From the NCBI RefSeq assembly GCF_033958435.1, contig NC_134147.1:44696001-44760000 (forward strand): 64,000 nucleotides of DNA. Direction: 5' to 3'. Source of the stretch: Carettochelys insculpta. Taxonomy: Eukaryota > Chordata > Testudines > Carettochelyidae. Positions 1 through 12,100 of the stretch are shown one piece after another. The notes under the pieces were generated by a model that made no database searches, had not been told where the DNA came from, and worked only from the letters and a program-made list of their open reading frames with translations. The position numbers and the translations under genes were made by a program. Positions within the stretch are counted from its first letter, which is position 1. Every line of letters begins with the position of its first letter.

Positions 1-2233
1 CTGGGTTCCCACCCCTGCCACAGCGCTCTGTGTCTTGATTTCCTTTCTCCGCTCGCCCCACCCCCAGCCGTGCCTCACAGTGCGCCAGCTGGACAGGACG
101 CAGGCGCCTTGCAGCCCAGTGCTGCAGGTGGGCGCACGAGCAATGTGGAAGACGTGGGGGGGTGGGGGAGGGGGTGCATTGGAGGAAGAGGTGGGGCAGG
201 GCAGGGCCAGCCTGGGGAAGGGAGCGGGTAGGGGTATTTGGTTCTTCAGGGATTAGAAATTTGCTAACCCTCATGGAGTCTCAGCCCCCCCTGCCACCTG
301 CTTCCTGTTGTTAGGCAACTGTGGCTCCCCTGGACACGGTACTCCAGCTGCCACCTCACCTCTGCAGCGTAGGCCCCCAAAAGGGAAGAAAGGCATGGGC
401 CTGCCCCCTCCCCAGCACCTGGCTGGCTGGAGTCACTCTGCCAAATGCTGGCCACCTCTCCCCCCAGGCTTTGTGGCTTACCAGAGCCAGGCCGGCCTCC
501 CTGTCCCGCACAGAGCTGGCATGGCCTCTCGCCCAAATCTCAGCCCATTACGCCACAGCCCATGTTTTTGACAGAAGTGGGCAATGGACCCATTGGCTCT
601 TGCCACCTGCTGAAGCTGACACAAGCAAAATAAATGGTCCACTTGTGCCAGAAGCATCAGCACAGTGCTTAAACAAGGGCCTGGCCAGGCCAAAACCAGA
701 GTCCAGTGTCACTCTCGTTACTAGGCTTTGGGGAGCTGGACATGTGAAGTTCCTACATGGCATTGTTCAGCTCACTTCTCAATGGCCAAGCAGGTTCCCA
801 TGTTCCTAATGCAGCTTTTCCACCAAGCACCCAGCCTGTCCCCAGCTTGGGCTTGGGCCGTGCCATGAGGCATCGTTCAGCCAGCTTTTCCAACACACGC
901 AAGGCAGAGCTGGAGGAAGGCAGCCACTTTGCCCGTCACTGCATTCAGGCACAGCTGAGAGGAGGTTTGCTTCTATTTTTAAAATGACAGCACTAATGGG
1001 AAATGAGGAAGCGTATAAGACCTTTAAAAACTCGGTGAAAACACAGGGTTAGAATGGGCTCCAAAGCGGATGCTATCCAGCAAACACTGGCCATGAGGAA
1101 AAGTCATTATGTTTCATCTTCATCCTGTGGGGCCCTGATTACCTGGGGCTGACAAACCCACTGAACTAGCATGACGGTGCTACAAACTTATAACCTCCTT
1201 CCTTGTAACCCCTGAGCCCTCCTGGTGTGACTTTCTGCACAAGCAATAGGTAGACCCTTTGCTCCCTCGCAGGAAGAGAAGTGCACTGAGTTATTTTCTT
1301 TTCTGGCTCTGGCCAGTTACTAAATTTTGCACACGCCACCCAAAAAAAGCCCGGGTGTATGCAAGGTGTTTGCCTTAAAAGCTGTGCTGGTTATGACTCA
1401 AACGGTGTAGTGTCTGTGAAAAGTTATTACAAATGCAGTGTATTGGCTTTGCCAAAAGATTAGACGTCACTTTCTTCAGCAGTGTTGACAGCTATGTGAG
1501 CAGGATTCTAGCATAGCATCTTTTTTAGGTAAAAAGCTAATCAGGTATATGAGGCTAAGACACGGCGTTTTTTTCATAAAAGACAGTCAACACAAAAGTA
1601 TTCAGTATCGATTTTAGCAGCTAGCTCCCTCCCCACACACCAGCTTCATTTTATTCCAGCCCTAATTACAATTCATTTAAACAGCCATTCCAAAATTATT
1701 TCCAGGCTCTCTTTTTCTTTTTGGTCCCAATTGTTTTTCCAGCTGCTGTCTTCTTGGGCAGGTTATAAATAAAATGAATCTCATCTGGTACGGCCCACCC
1801 AAAGAGGCCATAAAGGGCATGGTTGTAGCTGTGGACTGGGCTAGGGAATGCCATGTGAGCGAGCCCAGTGGAATAGAGAGGTAAGACAAGAGGCAGCAGG
1901 TTCACATGAATCCCAGCTGAAAGGGTTTGGCCCTACTCCTAAGAAAAGACCAGTTATTGAGCTTTGTGGTTGCAGGACCAAGATAGCATCCTGATTAAAA
2001 GTTAGGTCTTCCCAGTGATATTTAGCTTCTAGTTCAGAGGGAGACATAATCCCAGGGAACTCATCAGTTGTAATCTACTACATAATAGAGAGTTTCGCTG
2101 GTCGCTCAAGCACTCCTCCTAAATGGTAAGGGCTAAGACCACCAAATTAGGTAGACAGCTTCCTTTCACCACAACTTAAAGCAGTGGCAGGCTTTGGGTG
2201 TGCCAGGAAAACAGAAGGGGTATGTGTACCCAA
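1..2233. other. Intergenic DNA, no gene recognised
   Basis: No exon with recognisable protein similarity, no RNA gene and no clear full-length repeat was found here. The first ~900 bases are moderately GC-rich with G- and C-runs; the rest is AT-richer. Short open frames exist on both strands (for example 321-809 on +), but they show no domain, no splice structure and composition typical of chance frames. A neighbouring gene could have unseen 3'UTR sequence here. Confidence 0.6.
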
Positions 2234-2657
2234 GGCCCGCCCCCCACCCCTTTCGAAAGGAAGATACTAATGAGACACTTTGGGATATGCTAATGAGGCT
2301 CTGCAATGAATATGCAGCACCTCATTAGCATAACGACAGCCACGGCACTTCAAAAGTTGCCACTTTCGATCACGCTCATCTTGTCTACCCAGGGTCCTTT
2401 CCAAAAGGACCCCACACACTTGGAAAGCACCTTATTTGGTGATAGGCTTATGGGGGATTTTGACATCTGTGGGGTCCTTTCGAAAAGGACCCCATGTAGA
2501 TGAGCTGCGTGCAAGGGAAAGCAGCACTTTCGAAGTGCCACAACTGCCATTATGCTAAGGAGGTGCTACATATTCATTGCAGCTCCTCATTAGCATATGC
2601 TGAAGTGTCTTATTAGCATCCCCCTTTTGAAAGGAGGGGGCTAGTGCAGACATAGCC
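2234..2657. mobile_element. Foldback MITE, Harbinger-like
   Basis: The two halves are long imperfect inverted repeats. Both arms contain the block GCAATGAATATG followed by a CTCATTAGCATA- or CTTAGCATAA-type block, and both contain a GGGGTCCTTT/AAAGGACCCC palindrome near the centre. The right end reads as a 'gcagacatagcc' terminus typical of turtle DNA transposon ends; the left terminus is damaged. CAA precedes the left end, but no clean duplication is seen on the right. There is no coding capacity, so it would have depended on a transposase supplied in trans. Confidence 0.6.
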
Positions 2658-2884
2658 AAGGTGTCTGGAATGGGCTTGTTTCTCATAAAACCAAACAGAA
2701 AAAAGAGACTCAGCAGATCAAGTACAGTCCTCCGGAGTGACGTAACTGAGTGACAGGTGAAAGAAGATGAACCAAGATAAGCCAGAAAAATAGGCTCAAG
2801 GTGGACCATGACTGCTTCTCAATAAACCGTGCAGAAAAGCGATAAGACGGAGCAATTCACAGTAGCGCTCTGTTTCGGCACAGC

Positions 2885-3650
2885 TCAGTCATAGACTCGT
2901 AGAATTGCAGAACACTGGAACTGGAAGGGACCTTGAGAGGTCACCGAGTCCAGTCCCCTGCCCTCGCAGCAGGACCAAACACCATCCCTGATGTCTGGCT
3001 AACCTGCTGTTAAAGCTCCTCAGTGATGGAGATGCCGCAACCTCCCTAGGCAAGTTACTCCAGTGTTCAACCACCCTGGCAGTTAGGAAGTTTTTCCTAA
3101 TGTCCAGCCTAAACCTCCCTTGCCCATTGCCTCTTGTCCTATACTCAGAGGCCACGGAGAACAATTTTTCTCCCCCCTCCTTGTAACACTCCTTTAGGTA
3201 CTTGTAAACTGCTACCATGTCCCCTCTCAGTCTTCTCTTTTCTCAACTAAACAAGCCCAGTTCTAAATCGTTGATGAAAATATTGAATAGAAATGGTCCC
3301 AAAACAGACCACTGCAGAACCCCACTTGTTATGCCCTTCCAGCAGGACCGCGAACCAATACCACCTACTCTCTGAGAACGGTTATGCAGCCGGATATGCA
3401 CCAACCTTATAGTAGCCCATCTAAGTCATATTTGCCTAGTTTATTGCTAAGAAGTTTGTGCGAGACTGTATCATGAGCCTCACTAAAGTCTAGGTATCCC
3501 ACATCCACCACGTCGCCCTTAGGCACAAGGCTTGCTAGCCTACCAAAGAAAGCTATCAGATTGGTCAGCAAGGTTTGGGTTTCACAGATCCATGCTGTTT
3601 ACCTATCACTTTGCATCTTCCAGATGAATTACGTGCTCCATTTTCTTTCT
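2885..3650 (-). mobile_element. CR1 LINE fragment (3' part of ORF2)
   Basis: On the minus strand the frame at 3218-2889 reads the CR1 ORF2 carboxy terminus, with segments such as FRLDIRKNFL and VVEHWSNLPREV that are hallmarks of this family. The 3' end lies near 2885, next to the 'ggaactggaagggaccttgag' block common to CR1 tails. Sequence from 3250 to about 3650 resembles more upstream CR1 sequence but is not open. The copy is 5'-truncated and inactive. Neighbouring SINE sequence at 3755 has a similar tail. Confidence 0.8.
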
Positions 3651-3754
3651 GTGCACAGAAGTTAAGCTGACTGGTTCATCGGTGTCAGGGTTGTTCTTAT
3701 TTCCCTTTGAACAGAAGCGCACTGCATTCACCGTTTGCCCCTCTTCTGGAATCA

Positions 3755-3935
3755 AACGTCATAGAACTGGAGGCGATGTTGAGAGGTTATCAAATCCAAT
3801 TCCCTGCACTCACAGCAGGACCTATCAACATCCCTGACAGATTTTTTTTTTCCTGCCTCCTCAAGTGTTGAGCTCACAACCCTGGGTTTACAAAGCCAAT
3901 GCTCTAATAACTGTTTTATCCCTCCCCTTTTTTCA
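3755..3935 (-). repeat. tRNA-derived SINE with CR1-like tail
   Basis: Read on the minus strand, a tRNA-like head (A- and B-box region near 3880-3930, including AACCCAGGGTTGTGAGCTCA) is followed by a body and a tail matching the CR1 3' end ('caatcc..aactgg' region near 3765). A second copy of the same arrangement lies at 63325-63510. Turtle Pol III SINEs are known to share 3' tails with CR1-type LINEs, which supports the turtle assignment. This copy is diverged and carries an internal A/T run at 3841-3850. Confidence 0.65.
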
Positions 3936-4324
3936 AACTAGGACTCACGGTCGCCTCATTCCCAGACCAGCTGTCTGCCCGCAGGGCTAATTGTTGTTGA
4001 TTGCAGTTTGAAACCTGGAAGAAAATTTTTTTGGAAACCAAATTGACAAACTGCTTTTGTTAAAACACAGTGCATGATGGTTTAGCTTATAGGGGGGTGA
4101 ATTAAAAAAATACGCTGCATGGCATTCCCATCTTAAAAATGGACTAAAAATGAAATGGAAACATGTTAACAATCCCGGCCAGTCTAGAGAGGTTCAGCTG
4201 TGATAGACCCAGGCCTCAGAAGAAGGTCAACACTTTGCTTAGAAAAGAGCCACCCCCATCTGTTTTCAAGTGCCGTTCCATTGTAACAAACCAGGTTGAA
4301 AGTAAGAATGGGCCGTCTAAAACA

Positions 4325-4615
4325 CCAGATGCTGAAAGGGTCTTTAATATAGTAGAGAAATGCTGAACTAGGACCAATGACTGGAAGCCAAAGCCAGATA
4401 AAATACAAGTTAGAAATAAGGCAAACACTTCTAACAAAGAGGACTAATAACATAGCAGCAAACTACCAAGGGAATGGGTGTGGATTCCCCATCTTGATGT
4501 CTTCAAATCATGCTTGGATGCCTTTCTGGAAGGTGTATCAGTCAAATGCAAGTTCCTAGGCTCTGTCCTGGACTAATAGGGTGAAATTCAGTGAGCAGAG
4601 TGAAAGAGGACAGTG
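4325..4615 (+). mobile_element. CR1 LINE 3' fragment
   Basis: The + strand carries the CR1 3' segment with 'actggaagccaaagccagat' followed by 'ttagaaataaggcaaacact' and 'ggatgcctttctggaaggt', the nucleotide form of the ORF2 carboxy terminus and the start of the 3'UTR. It is 5'-truncated and shifted in frame. The sequence from about 4150 to 4325 may be an extension but is too diverged to assign. Confidence 0.65.
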
Positions 4616-5255
4616 AACATTTTTATGGGTGAGCAGAAACACTTCCCTCCATGTGAGTCTGTGAGCTATTGCTGGCTGGCTCCAATGTCACTTGCTGCAG
4701 TCTTTCTGAAAATGATGAACTACTTCATAAAGCATATGTGAATCCCGTAATGTTCCTCTGAGTCTTCACAGCAAGAAACATCACCCCACAGCAGTTTCAC
4801 ATTTTCGATTTCTCTCGCTCACTCTGAAGCCATCAATACCCAGGGAAACGCCCAGAAATCTGGCATCCTATTTACATGGCATTCAAAAGCCACACAGAAG
4901 TGAATTCATCCAGACGAATTATAATCAGCAGGGCACAGGCTGTGCTAAAGAAGCCTGCAATAGGAAGCAAAAGATTTTTAAATAATCAGAACCACATTGG
5001 TGTAGAAATGGTCAGACTCAAACAAACTCATATTTGGAAGCAGAACAAACACTCTTATTTTAGCCCCCGCCCCGCCACGTGCAAACATTGAAGTGTAAGT
5101 GAAAAACCAAAGTCCATCAGTGCACACTTGCTACGGGCCTGACATTGATATCAATGGACATTGAAGATGCTCATCAGCTCTTGAAAATTAAGAATTAGTT
5201 CAGTGTTTGTAAGTGGCTCTAAAGAGTGGATTTCAAAAGCACGGTGGGTTGGCCT
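4616..5255. other. Intergenic DNA, nothing recognised
   Basis: No gene or clear repeat is recognised. The longest open frame (4876-5091, +) has no recognisable domain. Confidence 0.5.
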
Positions 5256-5565
5256 AGTTTTGCTGCCATGAGCAGGGGAGCTGGCAGCCTCTGCAGGCCC
5301 ACGGGCAAGGTGGGGAGATGGTGGTGTATTCCAGAAAGGGCGGAACAAAGCGGAGAGGGGTGCGCCTGAGTGCAGCTAGTCTTCTGCGCTGCCCAGAACA
5401 CACCACATCACCCCTCTCCCCCAGGTCTTAGCGGTGCTCAGCGTGCATGGTGCTCTAGCAGAAATTTAAAGGGCCCAAGGCGCTGGACGTCACTGCTGAA
5501 TCACCAGGCTATGGGGAAATTGCACCCTTCCCCCCGCCCCGCCATCAGTGGGCCTGACCATGAGC
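5256..5565 (+). repeat. Unclassified interspersed repeat, copy 1
   Basis: This segment shares ordered blocks with 32160-32500: a 'gctggcagc' start, a 'gggcaag' block, an 'agcagaaatttaaagggcc' block near 5457, then 'gaatcaccaggctatgggg' followed by 'aattgcaccctt' and a C-run. The same order and spacing at two distant sites argues for a dispersed repeat (perhaps an LTR or SINE-like unit) and not chance. No ends or coding capacity were identified. Confidence 0.55.
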
Positions 5566-5811
5566 ATCAGTGGACATTTGATGGTTGGTTGCAATGGGAG
5601 CAGAGTTAGGCCAACACTGAGCACTTCTGAAATCACGCCCTAAATGTTTCAACTTTAGTCTTCTGAGCTTAAACGTCCTGGCCTTGGCCAACTCAACTGT
5701 GCTAAAGGGATCCAGGCCCTCTCTACGCGTCAGCCAGCACCACCTCGTGGAAGATGGGGCTAACGCTGGGCTTGGCCTAATGTTGTGTTTTGCCTGTTGT
5801 TTTCACGTGTG

Positions 5812-6249
5812 TGTGATGGAGTTCAGGGGTCCCCACGCACTGCACCCAGTCCGCAGGCAGGAATGACTCTCACTCAGCAGGTAGAACAGTAAGGTTATTA
5901 GTCAACAGGGGCACAGCTCAGCTCAGAGCTGTCAGTGCAGCAGGCAGAGACAGTCATTCCAACGCATCCTGGGGAGAGGAGCCCCCGGGGTGCCCCTCTG
6001 GGGTGTAGCTTCCCCCTAGCCAGCCTGGCTGCCTTCCAGCTCTCTCTCCCCCACCAGCTTCTAACTGCCGCTTCCGATTCAAACCCAGCGCGGCTCCTCT
6101 CTGCTCTTTGTTCAGGTTGGAGGTTTTACCTGCCAGCTTAGGTTACAGCCCCAGGGGGTCATCCTTAGCCGCTGTGAGCTGCTCTGCCTGTCTCTCACAC
6201 ACATATCCAGCCTCAAGCTGGCTCTCACACGTGCGCCCACTCCATCACA
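5812..6249 (-). mobile_element. Solo LTR candidate (438 bp)
   Basis: The segment begins TGTGATGGAGT and ends ACTCCATCACA, an 11-bp perfect terminal inversion with the TG...CA ends of retroviral or Gypsy-type LTRs. It is flanked by GTGTG on the left and CTGTG on the right, a 5-bp target duplication with one mismatch. The minus strand carries a degenerate AATAA-type polyadenylation region near 5895, which suggests minus orientation. No internal coding region is attached, so it is read as a solo LTR left by recombination. It encodes nothing. Confidence 0.65.
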
Positions 6250-8394
6250 CTGTGCTCCCCCCACTCACCCCTTTCTTTTCAAATCTGATCTTTCCTGAGC
6301 CTCCAGCACCTCTATTTCCGGAGACGCCATCACCCACCCTCCCTCCGCTCACCACAGAGCGTAACAAAAACACGGCTTGCCTACTTAGCCGTCAGCACGT
6401 GGGCTACTCCCTCTTCTTAAATTCCTGAGGGGGGACTACAAAAGGATCGGCCCTGCAACTGGGAAACCTGAGAAGACAGCGTTCTCGCAAAGGTCATCCG
6501 GTTGGTACCAGTGTTTACCACTCTGGAAGGACTGCCTGCCGACTGCCCCATCAGTGGTCAGCACCACAGTCCACGAAGAAAGAGAACTACCAGGAAAATG
6601 GGGATTTTCTCCTCCCTCCTCTCTCTCTTTCATGTATCGCCCTCCCAGCTTATCCTAGGTCATACAACGGGCAGGTGGTGTGTTCTGCAGCTGGAGCAAT
6701 GCTGGCACACATACAGCTGCATATGCACTGCGGACTGCTGGACGGAGACGTTCAGGCTAGGTTTTTGCTATATGCTTCCTTGAATCTCCAGGCAAAAACG
6801 TCTCTCGCCCCATTTATCTCGCCTGGTAAAAGAGCTGCTTCTGGCCTGGATAACCACTGCTTGCCTTGCCAGTATTTGACAAACTCCTCCTCGTTACGTT
6901 GCGAAGAGGACAGTATCTCTCTACCCTGCTGTGCAATGGTGCTATTCTTGAAATCTAGGATGCCCTCATTCTCTCTGAGAATACCTGTCACCTATTAGAG
7001 CCATTTTAGTAACATCCGCCAGTGCCAGGGGACAATTCTGCAATGGAGAGCAATTTCCTGGATCTTTAAGGGCAATTTATCCTTTTTTGTTCCCATTTGA
7101 TTCACCACCATTCCATTTTCCTTAGACCTGAAATAAAGTGTCTAAGGGCCAGATCGTCACAGGCTTTTAGGGGCCTGACTTCCATCCAGGTATTTTTAAC
7201 ATTTCTTGCAGGCCCCTACCTTCTGCACTCAGAGCGGCGGAGTGGGGCTCAGCCTTGACAGGAACAGGAAGAAGAACAAGCTGTGTCCTGGTATGCACAT
7301 TTGCTGCCCCCACCCTCGGCCCTCCCAAAACAGACCTTGTCAGCTGGCCAGCTGCCTTACACATTCCTTTCTTTGTCCGTCCTGACTTCACCAAGCCTCT
7401 AGGCACTTCCTTCCACTTGTCTACTTGACTGTCTTGGCAGCTTTATTAGTAAAGATTTACTAATCCTTCACCTCACGAGGCGTTAAGCACCCAACTTGAT
7501 GAGGTGCTTTTGAAAATCCCACTAGTCAGCTCTCGGAAGAGATAAGCACTGAAATACCTTTGAAAATTCGATCCACTATTTTTTACAAGAAAGATTTAGT
7601 CTTTCATAGAATCTGCCTGTGAGGACGAAAACAGTTCTTTTAACACAGTGACTCCCAGACGCTCCCTCATTTGTTCAGCATTTGACCGGCCTCTTATTAG
7701 CATTTAAGGCAAGGAGATTGGCCCAGCTCTCTTGAGTTCTCAGGCAGAAGAGGAAGCTGTAATCCTTAACTCATTTGGTTCAACCATCCGTTTCTCTGCA
7801 ATCTGCTCCTGGGTTGAGGTGCTCTTCAGGGGCTCTTCATCCTTCATTGCAAACAGCAAACACAGCTGGTGAAAAGTCTCAAGCTCCCGGCTCCCTGTCT
7901 TCCATACAAGAAGGTTGACTTCTCTGCAGTTCCACTGTGGTTCAAACTGTGACAATTTTCTGTGGCTCCTCCACATTCTTGCTCGTTCTTAACAGCGTAT
8001 TTTTTACAAAGCTCAAAGCACTTCCAACCGGTGTGTCTACATTAGTCTTGGGGCTCACATCGCCCCCCACCACACACACACTTCCAGCTAGGAGTCTGAA
8101 CTGGTGTTCCAGCCCCACAGTGCCCCTGCCCCTGTGATGTTTGTGCCCACCACCGGCTTCCCGCTGCAGGCGGGCGGGCGGGGGCAGCTCCAGGCCCTGC
8201 AGGCTGGATCCAGTATGCGGTGGGCATCTGGGGAAGAGGCATGTCTCTGCAGGCTGCTGCTCCCCTCCTGCCTACTGGGGGAACTCAGTGCTAGAAACCG
8301 CTTGTGGGAGGGTTCTCCATGGCTCCTAGTGGCTGGATTTCTGCCAATGGGAGCAGCAGAAAGCCATAGCTGAGGACCTCTCCCATCCCCTGAC
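6250..8394. other. Intergenic DNA, nothing recognised
   Basis: No gene was recognised. A small palindrome (TTAGTAAAGATTTACTAA) lies near 7446-7463 and a short CA/C-rich run near 8060-8085. Open frames on both strands are short and unsupported. Confidence 0.5.
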
Positions 8395-9160
8395 TCACTC
8401 CTGCACCCTCCTACCACTCAGCTGTCCCTGGGCCGGTCAGCTCCCGTAACCCCGTCCCACCCAGCTCTCCTTGCCCAAGCCAACTCCTGAACTCCCACTC
8501 CCACTCACGTCCTGGATCTCCCACCTCAACCTGCTCCTGCAACTTCTCTTGCTCCTGCACTCTCCCACCCAGGGCAGACACCATAACCCCAACCTGCTCC
8601 TTCACTCTCTCTCCTGGACACGCTCTGCATCCATCCTTGCTCCTACACCTCCCCACCCCCAGCCAGACATCCCACCCCTAGCTCATGTCTGCACCCTCCC
8701 ACCCTTCCAGACCTCCCACCTTCAGTCCTCTCCTGCACCCTCCACTCAGCCAGACACCCCACCCCTAGCTCACGTCTGCACCCTCCCACCCTTCCAGACC
8801 TCCCACCTTCAGTCCTCTCCTGCACCCTCCACTCAGCCAGACACCCCACCCCTAGCCCATGTCTGCACCCTCCCACCCTTCCAGACCTCCCACCTTCAGT
8901 CCTCTCCTGCACCCTCCACTCAGCCAGACACCCCACCCCTAGCTCACGTCTGCACCCTCCCACCCTTCCAGACCTCCCACCTTCAGTCCTCTCCTGAACC
9001 CTCCACTCAGCCAGACACCCCACCCCTAGCTCACGTCTGCACCCTCCCACCCTTCCAGACCTCCCACCTTCAGTCCTCTCCTGCACCCTCCACTCAGCCA
9101 GACACCCCACCCCTAGCCCATGTCTGCACCCTCCCACCCTTCCAGCTACCTGACTCTTAG
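8395..9160. repeat. 87-bp minisatellite with degenerate C-rich lead-in
   Basis: Units start at 8664, 8751, 8838, 8925 and 9012, each 87 bp, with a partial sixth from 9099 to about 9145. Each begins CAGACA(C/T)CCCACCCCTAG and ends CTCCACTCAGC. Units differ at a few sites: GCTCACGTC versus GCCCATGTC or GCTCATGTC, and one CTGAACCC. The preceding ~270 bases are degenerate CTCCTGCA-type sequence, probably older decayed units. Because 87 is a multiple of three, both strands stay open as repetitive frames (8471-9160 + and 8643-9137 -). I regard these as by-products and not genes. Confidence 0.9.
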
Positions 9161-12100
9161 GTCTTAACTTCCTCGGCTATTTCCCACCCACTCCCCTTAC
9201 ACTTAGTTTAAGGCTGATTGATCTATTTTTTTTTCCTTACCTGAACCAAAGGAGCCTCTAGGGCTACTGACAGTCATATGGCTAAAACTGAACTATTTCC
9301 GACTTCTTACGTGGCCTGTTGTTTTCATTCAGGAGTTTTCCACCTCTGCAGCATCGTTGTTGCTTACATATGTTCTGTTTAGCATTCACATACCTTCCTG
9401 GCCATCTGTACGCTCCTACCCTGTTTTGCATAAAACCCGAAAGTTCAATCTAACAACTCTCCTGATGATGTCAGGAGGCCTGTGGAGACAGCATAAAGAA
9501 AGCATTTCATTCTGCACTAGTATAGGGATTGTGAGACTGCCAACGCTCCGGAACAGGGACTGACTGCTTCTCTGTATTCTGTACAGCACCAACCATTTGT
9601 TTCACTTCAAACCAGATAATAAAAAGGCCACATTGCAAAAGCCTTTGTTTGCTACATACAGTGTCTGATTTGTAGCCTGCAGTGATTCCAGAGCCTGTTG
9701 ATCCCCTCCACCACCCCGGAGATTAATGATTGTATCTCACTAGCATAGTGATTATACTGGGGCACAGAGAGAGTTTGTCCAAGTTAGAACATGCTGTCCT
9801 TCAGCAATCTTCACTGGTGATTTCAAGTAGAAATCAGAGCAACTCATGGAGCTGTTGAAAGTTGGGCTAGAGAGAAAACTGCGCTTAGTGTATTTATCCA
9901 AGAAGGGTAACATTTAAGTTATCTACCGAAAGCTTTTAACATACCGGGATTCATCATCATTGGAGGCACATGTAATATTTAAGGAAAAATGTGGCTATAA
10001 TGAAAGTATGTTCTATGCGCTTGATGTAAAACAGTATGCCTAGATGATGGCCTGTTCCCACGTGAGGGAGTTGTCATCCTCCCTAGTTAGCTGGTCGTGT
10101 GATGCAAGGCTCACTGGTCTAGCCACGCTTCATCACATGACTGTCAATGAAAAAGCTCCAGAGACAACTGCAAACAACAGAAAACACTTGGAGGTGGGAA
10201 AGAAACATTCCAAGTGATGGGGCTTTGCCCTGTCTATGGCCGAAGACAAAAGTCTGCTTCAGTATAACTGTGGGGAGAGGGGAAAGCAGGACCTCTACAG
10301 TCTTTGCCTGAGGAGACAACTTGGAGAGCAGGGATGTTCTCACCAGACCGTGGATCCTGGTTCCCGGGACGCCAGCTACCTCTGCAACAGGCTGAATGTC
10401 AGAGGGAACTCCTGCTTTGGTAGATAGGAAGGGAGAACTCTTAATATGTGTTGATCCAGATTCAAGTTTCCTGCCTTTGTATCGGATTGCAACCATTTGC
10501 TTCCACCATTCGCCCTTGTTTCTAGTAGCGTCTCTACTCAGTCTTGGATGAAGCTTATTTTGTTTTGGCTACAGCTGTGAGGTACATAAGAAGACCATGT
10601 TTAAGGTGAAACTGATAAACTGATGTATCCTGATCCTTTTGGAGTAAACAATCTGGGATTTCTTTGAGAAGCCAGAGCCAGCATCTAGCAAGGGAATGAT
10701 TCCAAGAGACTGGAGAACCGGGGAGTACCTGCAGAGTGAAGACAGGGCTGACAAAGCCCAGAAGAGATGGCTTGAATGCCGAAAGGCAAGTGGTATTACA
10801 CAGCTAACAGCTCAGTGACCACAAGCAAGATCCCTCACGCTAGATGCAAGAGGTACCCCGAGAACCAGCACAACAGGTATGTCTTTTCCTCAGGGCTCAT
10901 GGATTTTATTTGTTGTGATTGTTCACTGTCAGCCCCGTGAATGTTGTCACTCCACCGAAAGGATCAACCAGCTCCAGCTACACCCAAATCACACAGTATT
11001 GTATGTCTAATACGGGTATCACTCCGTTAGTATTGTGTATCGAAGAACAGTGATTGCTTGCTTGCGTTCAAGCTCCATTCATTTCTTTATGTATACACTT
11101 CACTTAGAGCTGCAGAATTCTAAAGAACTCAGTGCAGCTGTATAAAAGTGGGGGTTTTTTTTTTGTTTTGTTTTGTTTCTTGAACTTTGGAGCCAGTTAC
11201 TAGCTCACACATTTTCGTTTATGGGCAGCTGACACTGTTTTATTTTAGTGCTTCATTTATTGAAGAAGCTTTCTTTTGTTTATGCTCATTCTTGCAGCTC
11301 CTCACATAGTTATCACACCAGAACTTCAGACTCACAAACATCTTAGGAAAGGGGTTTGTTCCTAACACTGAACAAAACACGATGGCTGGTCTTGCAAACA
11401 TTTACAACTGAACCTTGACAATACAGCTTTGAACCATCAGTCTGCAGAAGAAAAACGTTGGTTCTAACCACCTTAATTTAAATGAAACAACCACAGAAAC
11501 CATTTCTTTGTCTTGTCATTTTTTAAAGAAAACTCCCTTTTTTAGCAGTTTAATATAGTATTGCACTATAATTGTCCACTTCCACCCCGAGCTGCTGCCT
11601 GATTGTGTGCTTGTGGTTGCCAGTGAGGGGTGTGTTTGACTGGTCAATTCGTAACTGTGGTCGTTATGACTCCAACGTCCTACTGTACCCAAGTAACTCA
11701 ACACACAAAACAAAATTAAGCCAGGGACATTTACCAAATGTCTGGGAATGTTATAATTACTATTTATCACCTGCAATAAACTAGAGCTTCACAAAGTGCG
11801 GCATTGTGACTAACACAACTCGCTAACTTGTTTGGAAGACTATTAAGATATTGCCTTATTACATCTAGTGGCTTGTTACTCTCTAACAAGGAACTCTATA
11901 GTATCATGACTCTGGCGCACACATGTTAACAAACTACCAGAGTAAATAAAGGCTTGAGTCTTGTTCTCATTTAATTCAGTCACAAAACTCCCATAGATTT
12001 CAGGGAAAGCAAGACCTGATACACGTTTTTGGAAATACTCACATCTGATGACCTCAGCTTCAACTTCTTATGAGAACATCACTCATCAGAACACAGGTGA

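Noticed and set aside
321..809. 162-codon frame on +
   Set aside because: No domain, no splice signals, low-information composition; probably chance.
8664..9145. CRISPR array
   Set aside because: Units are contiguous 87-bp tandem repeats with no unique spacers, in a vertebrate genome.
8471..9160. 229-codon open frame on + and 164-codon frame on -
   Set aside because: Both are products of the 87-bp minisatellite, with no domain, and mirror each other on opposite strands.
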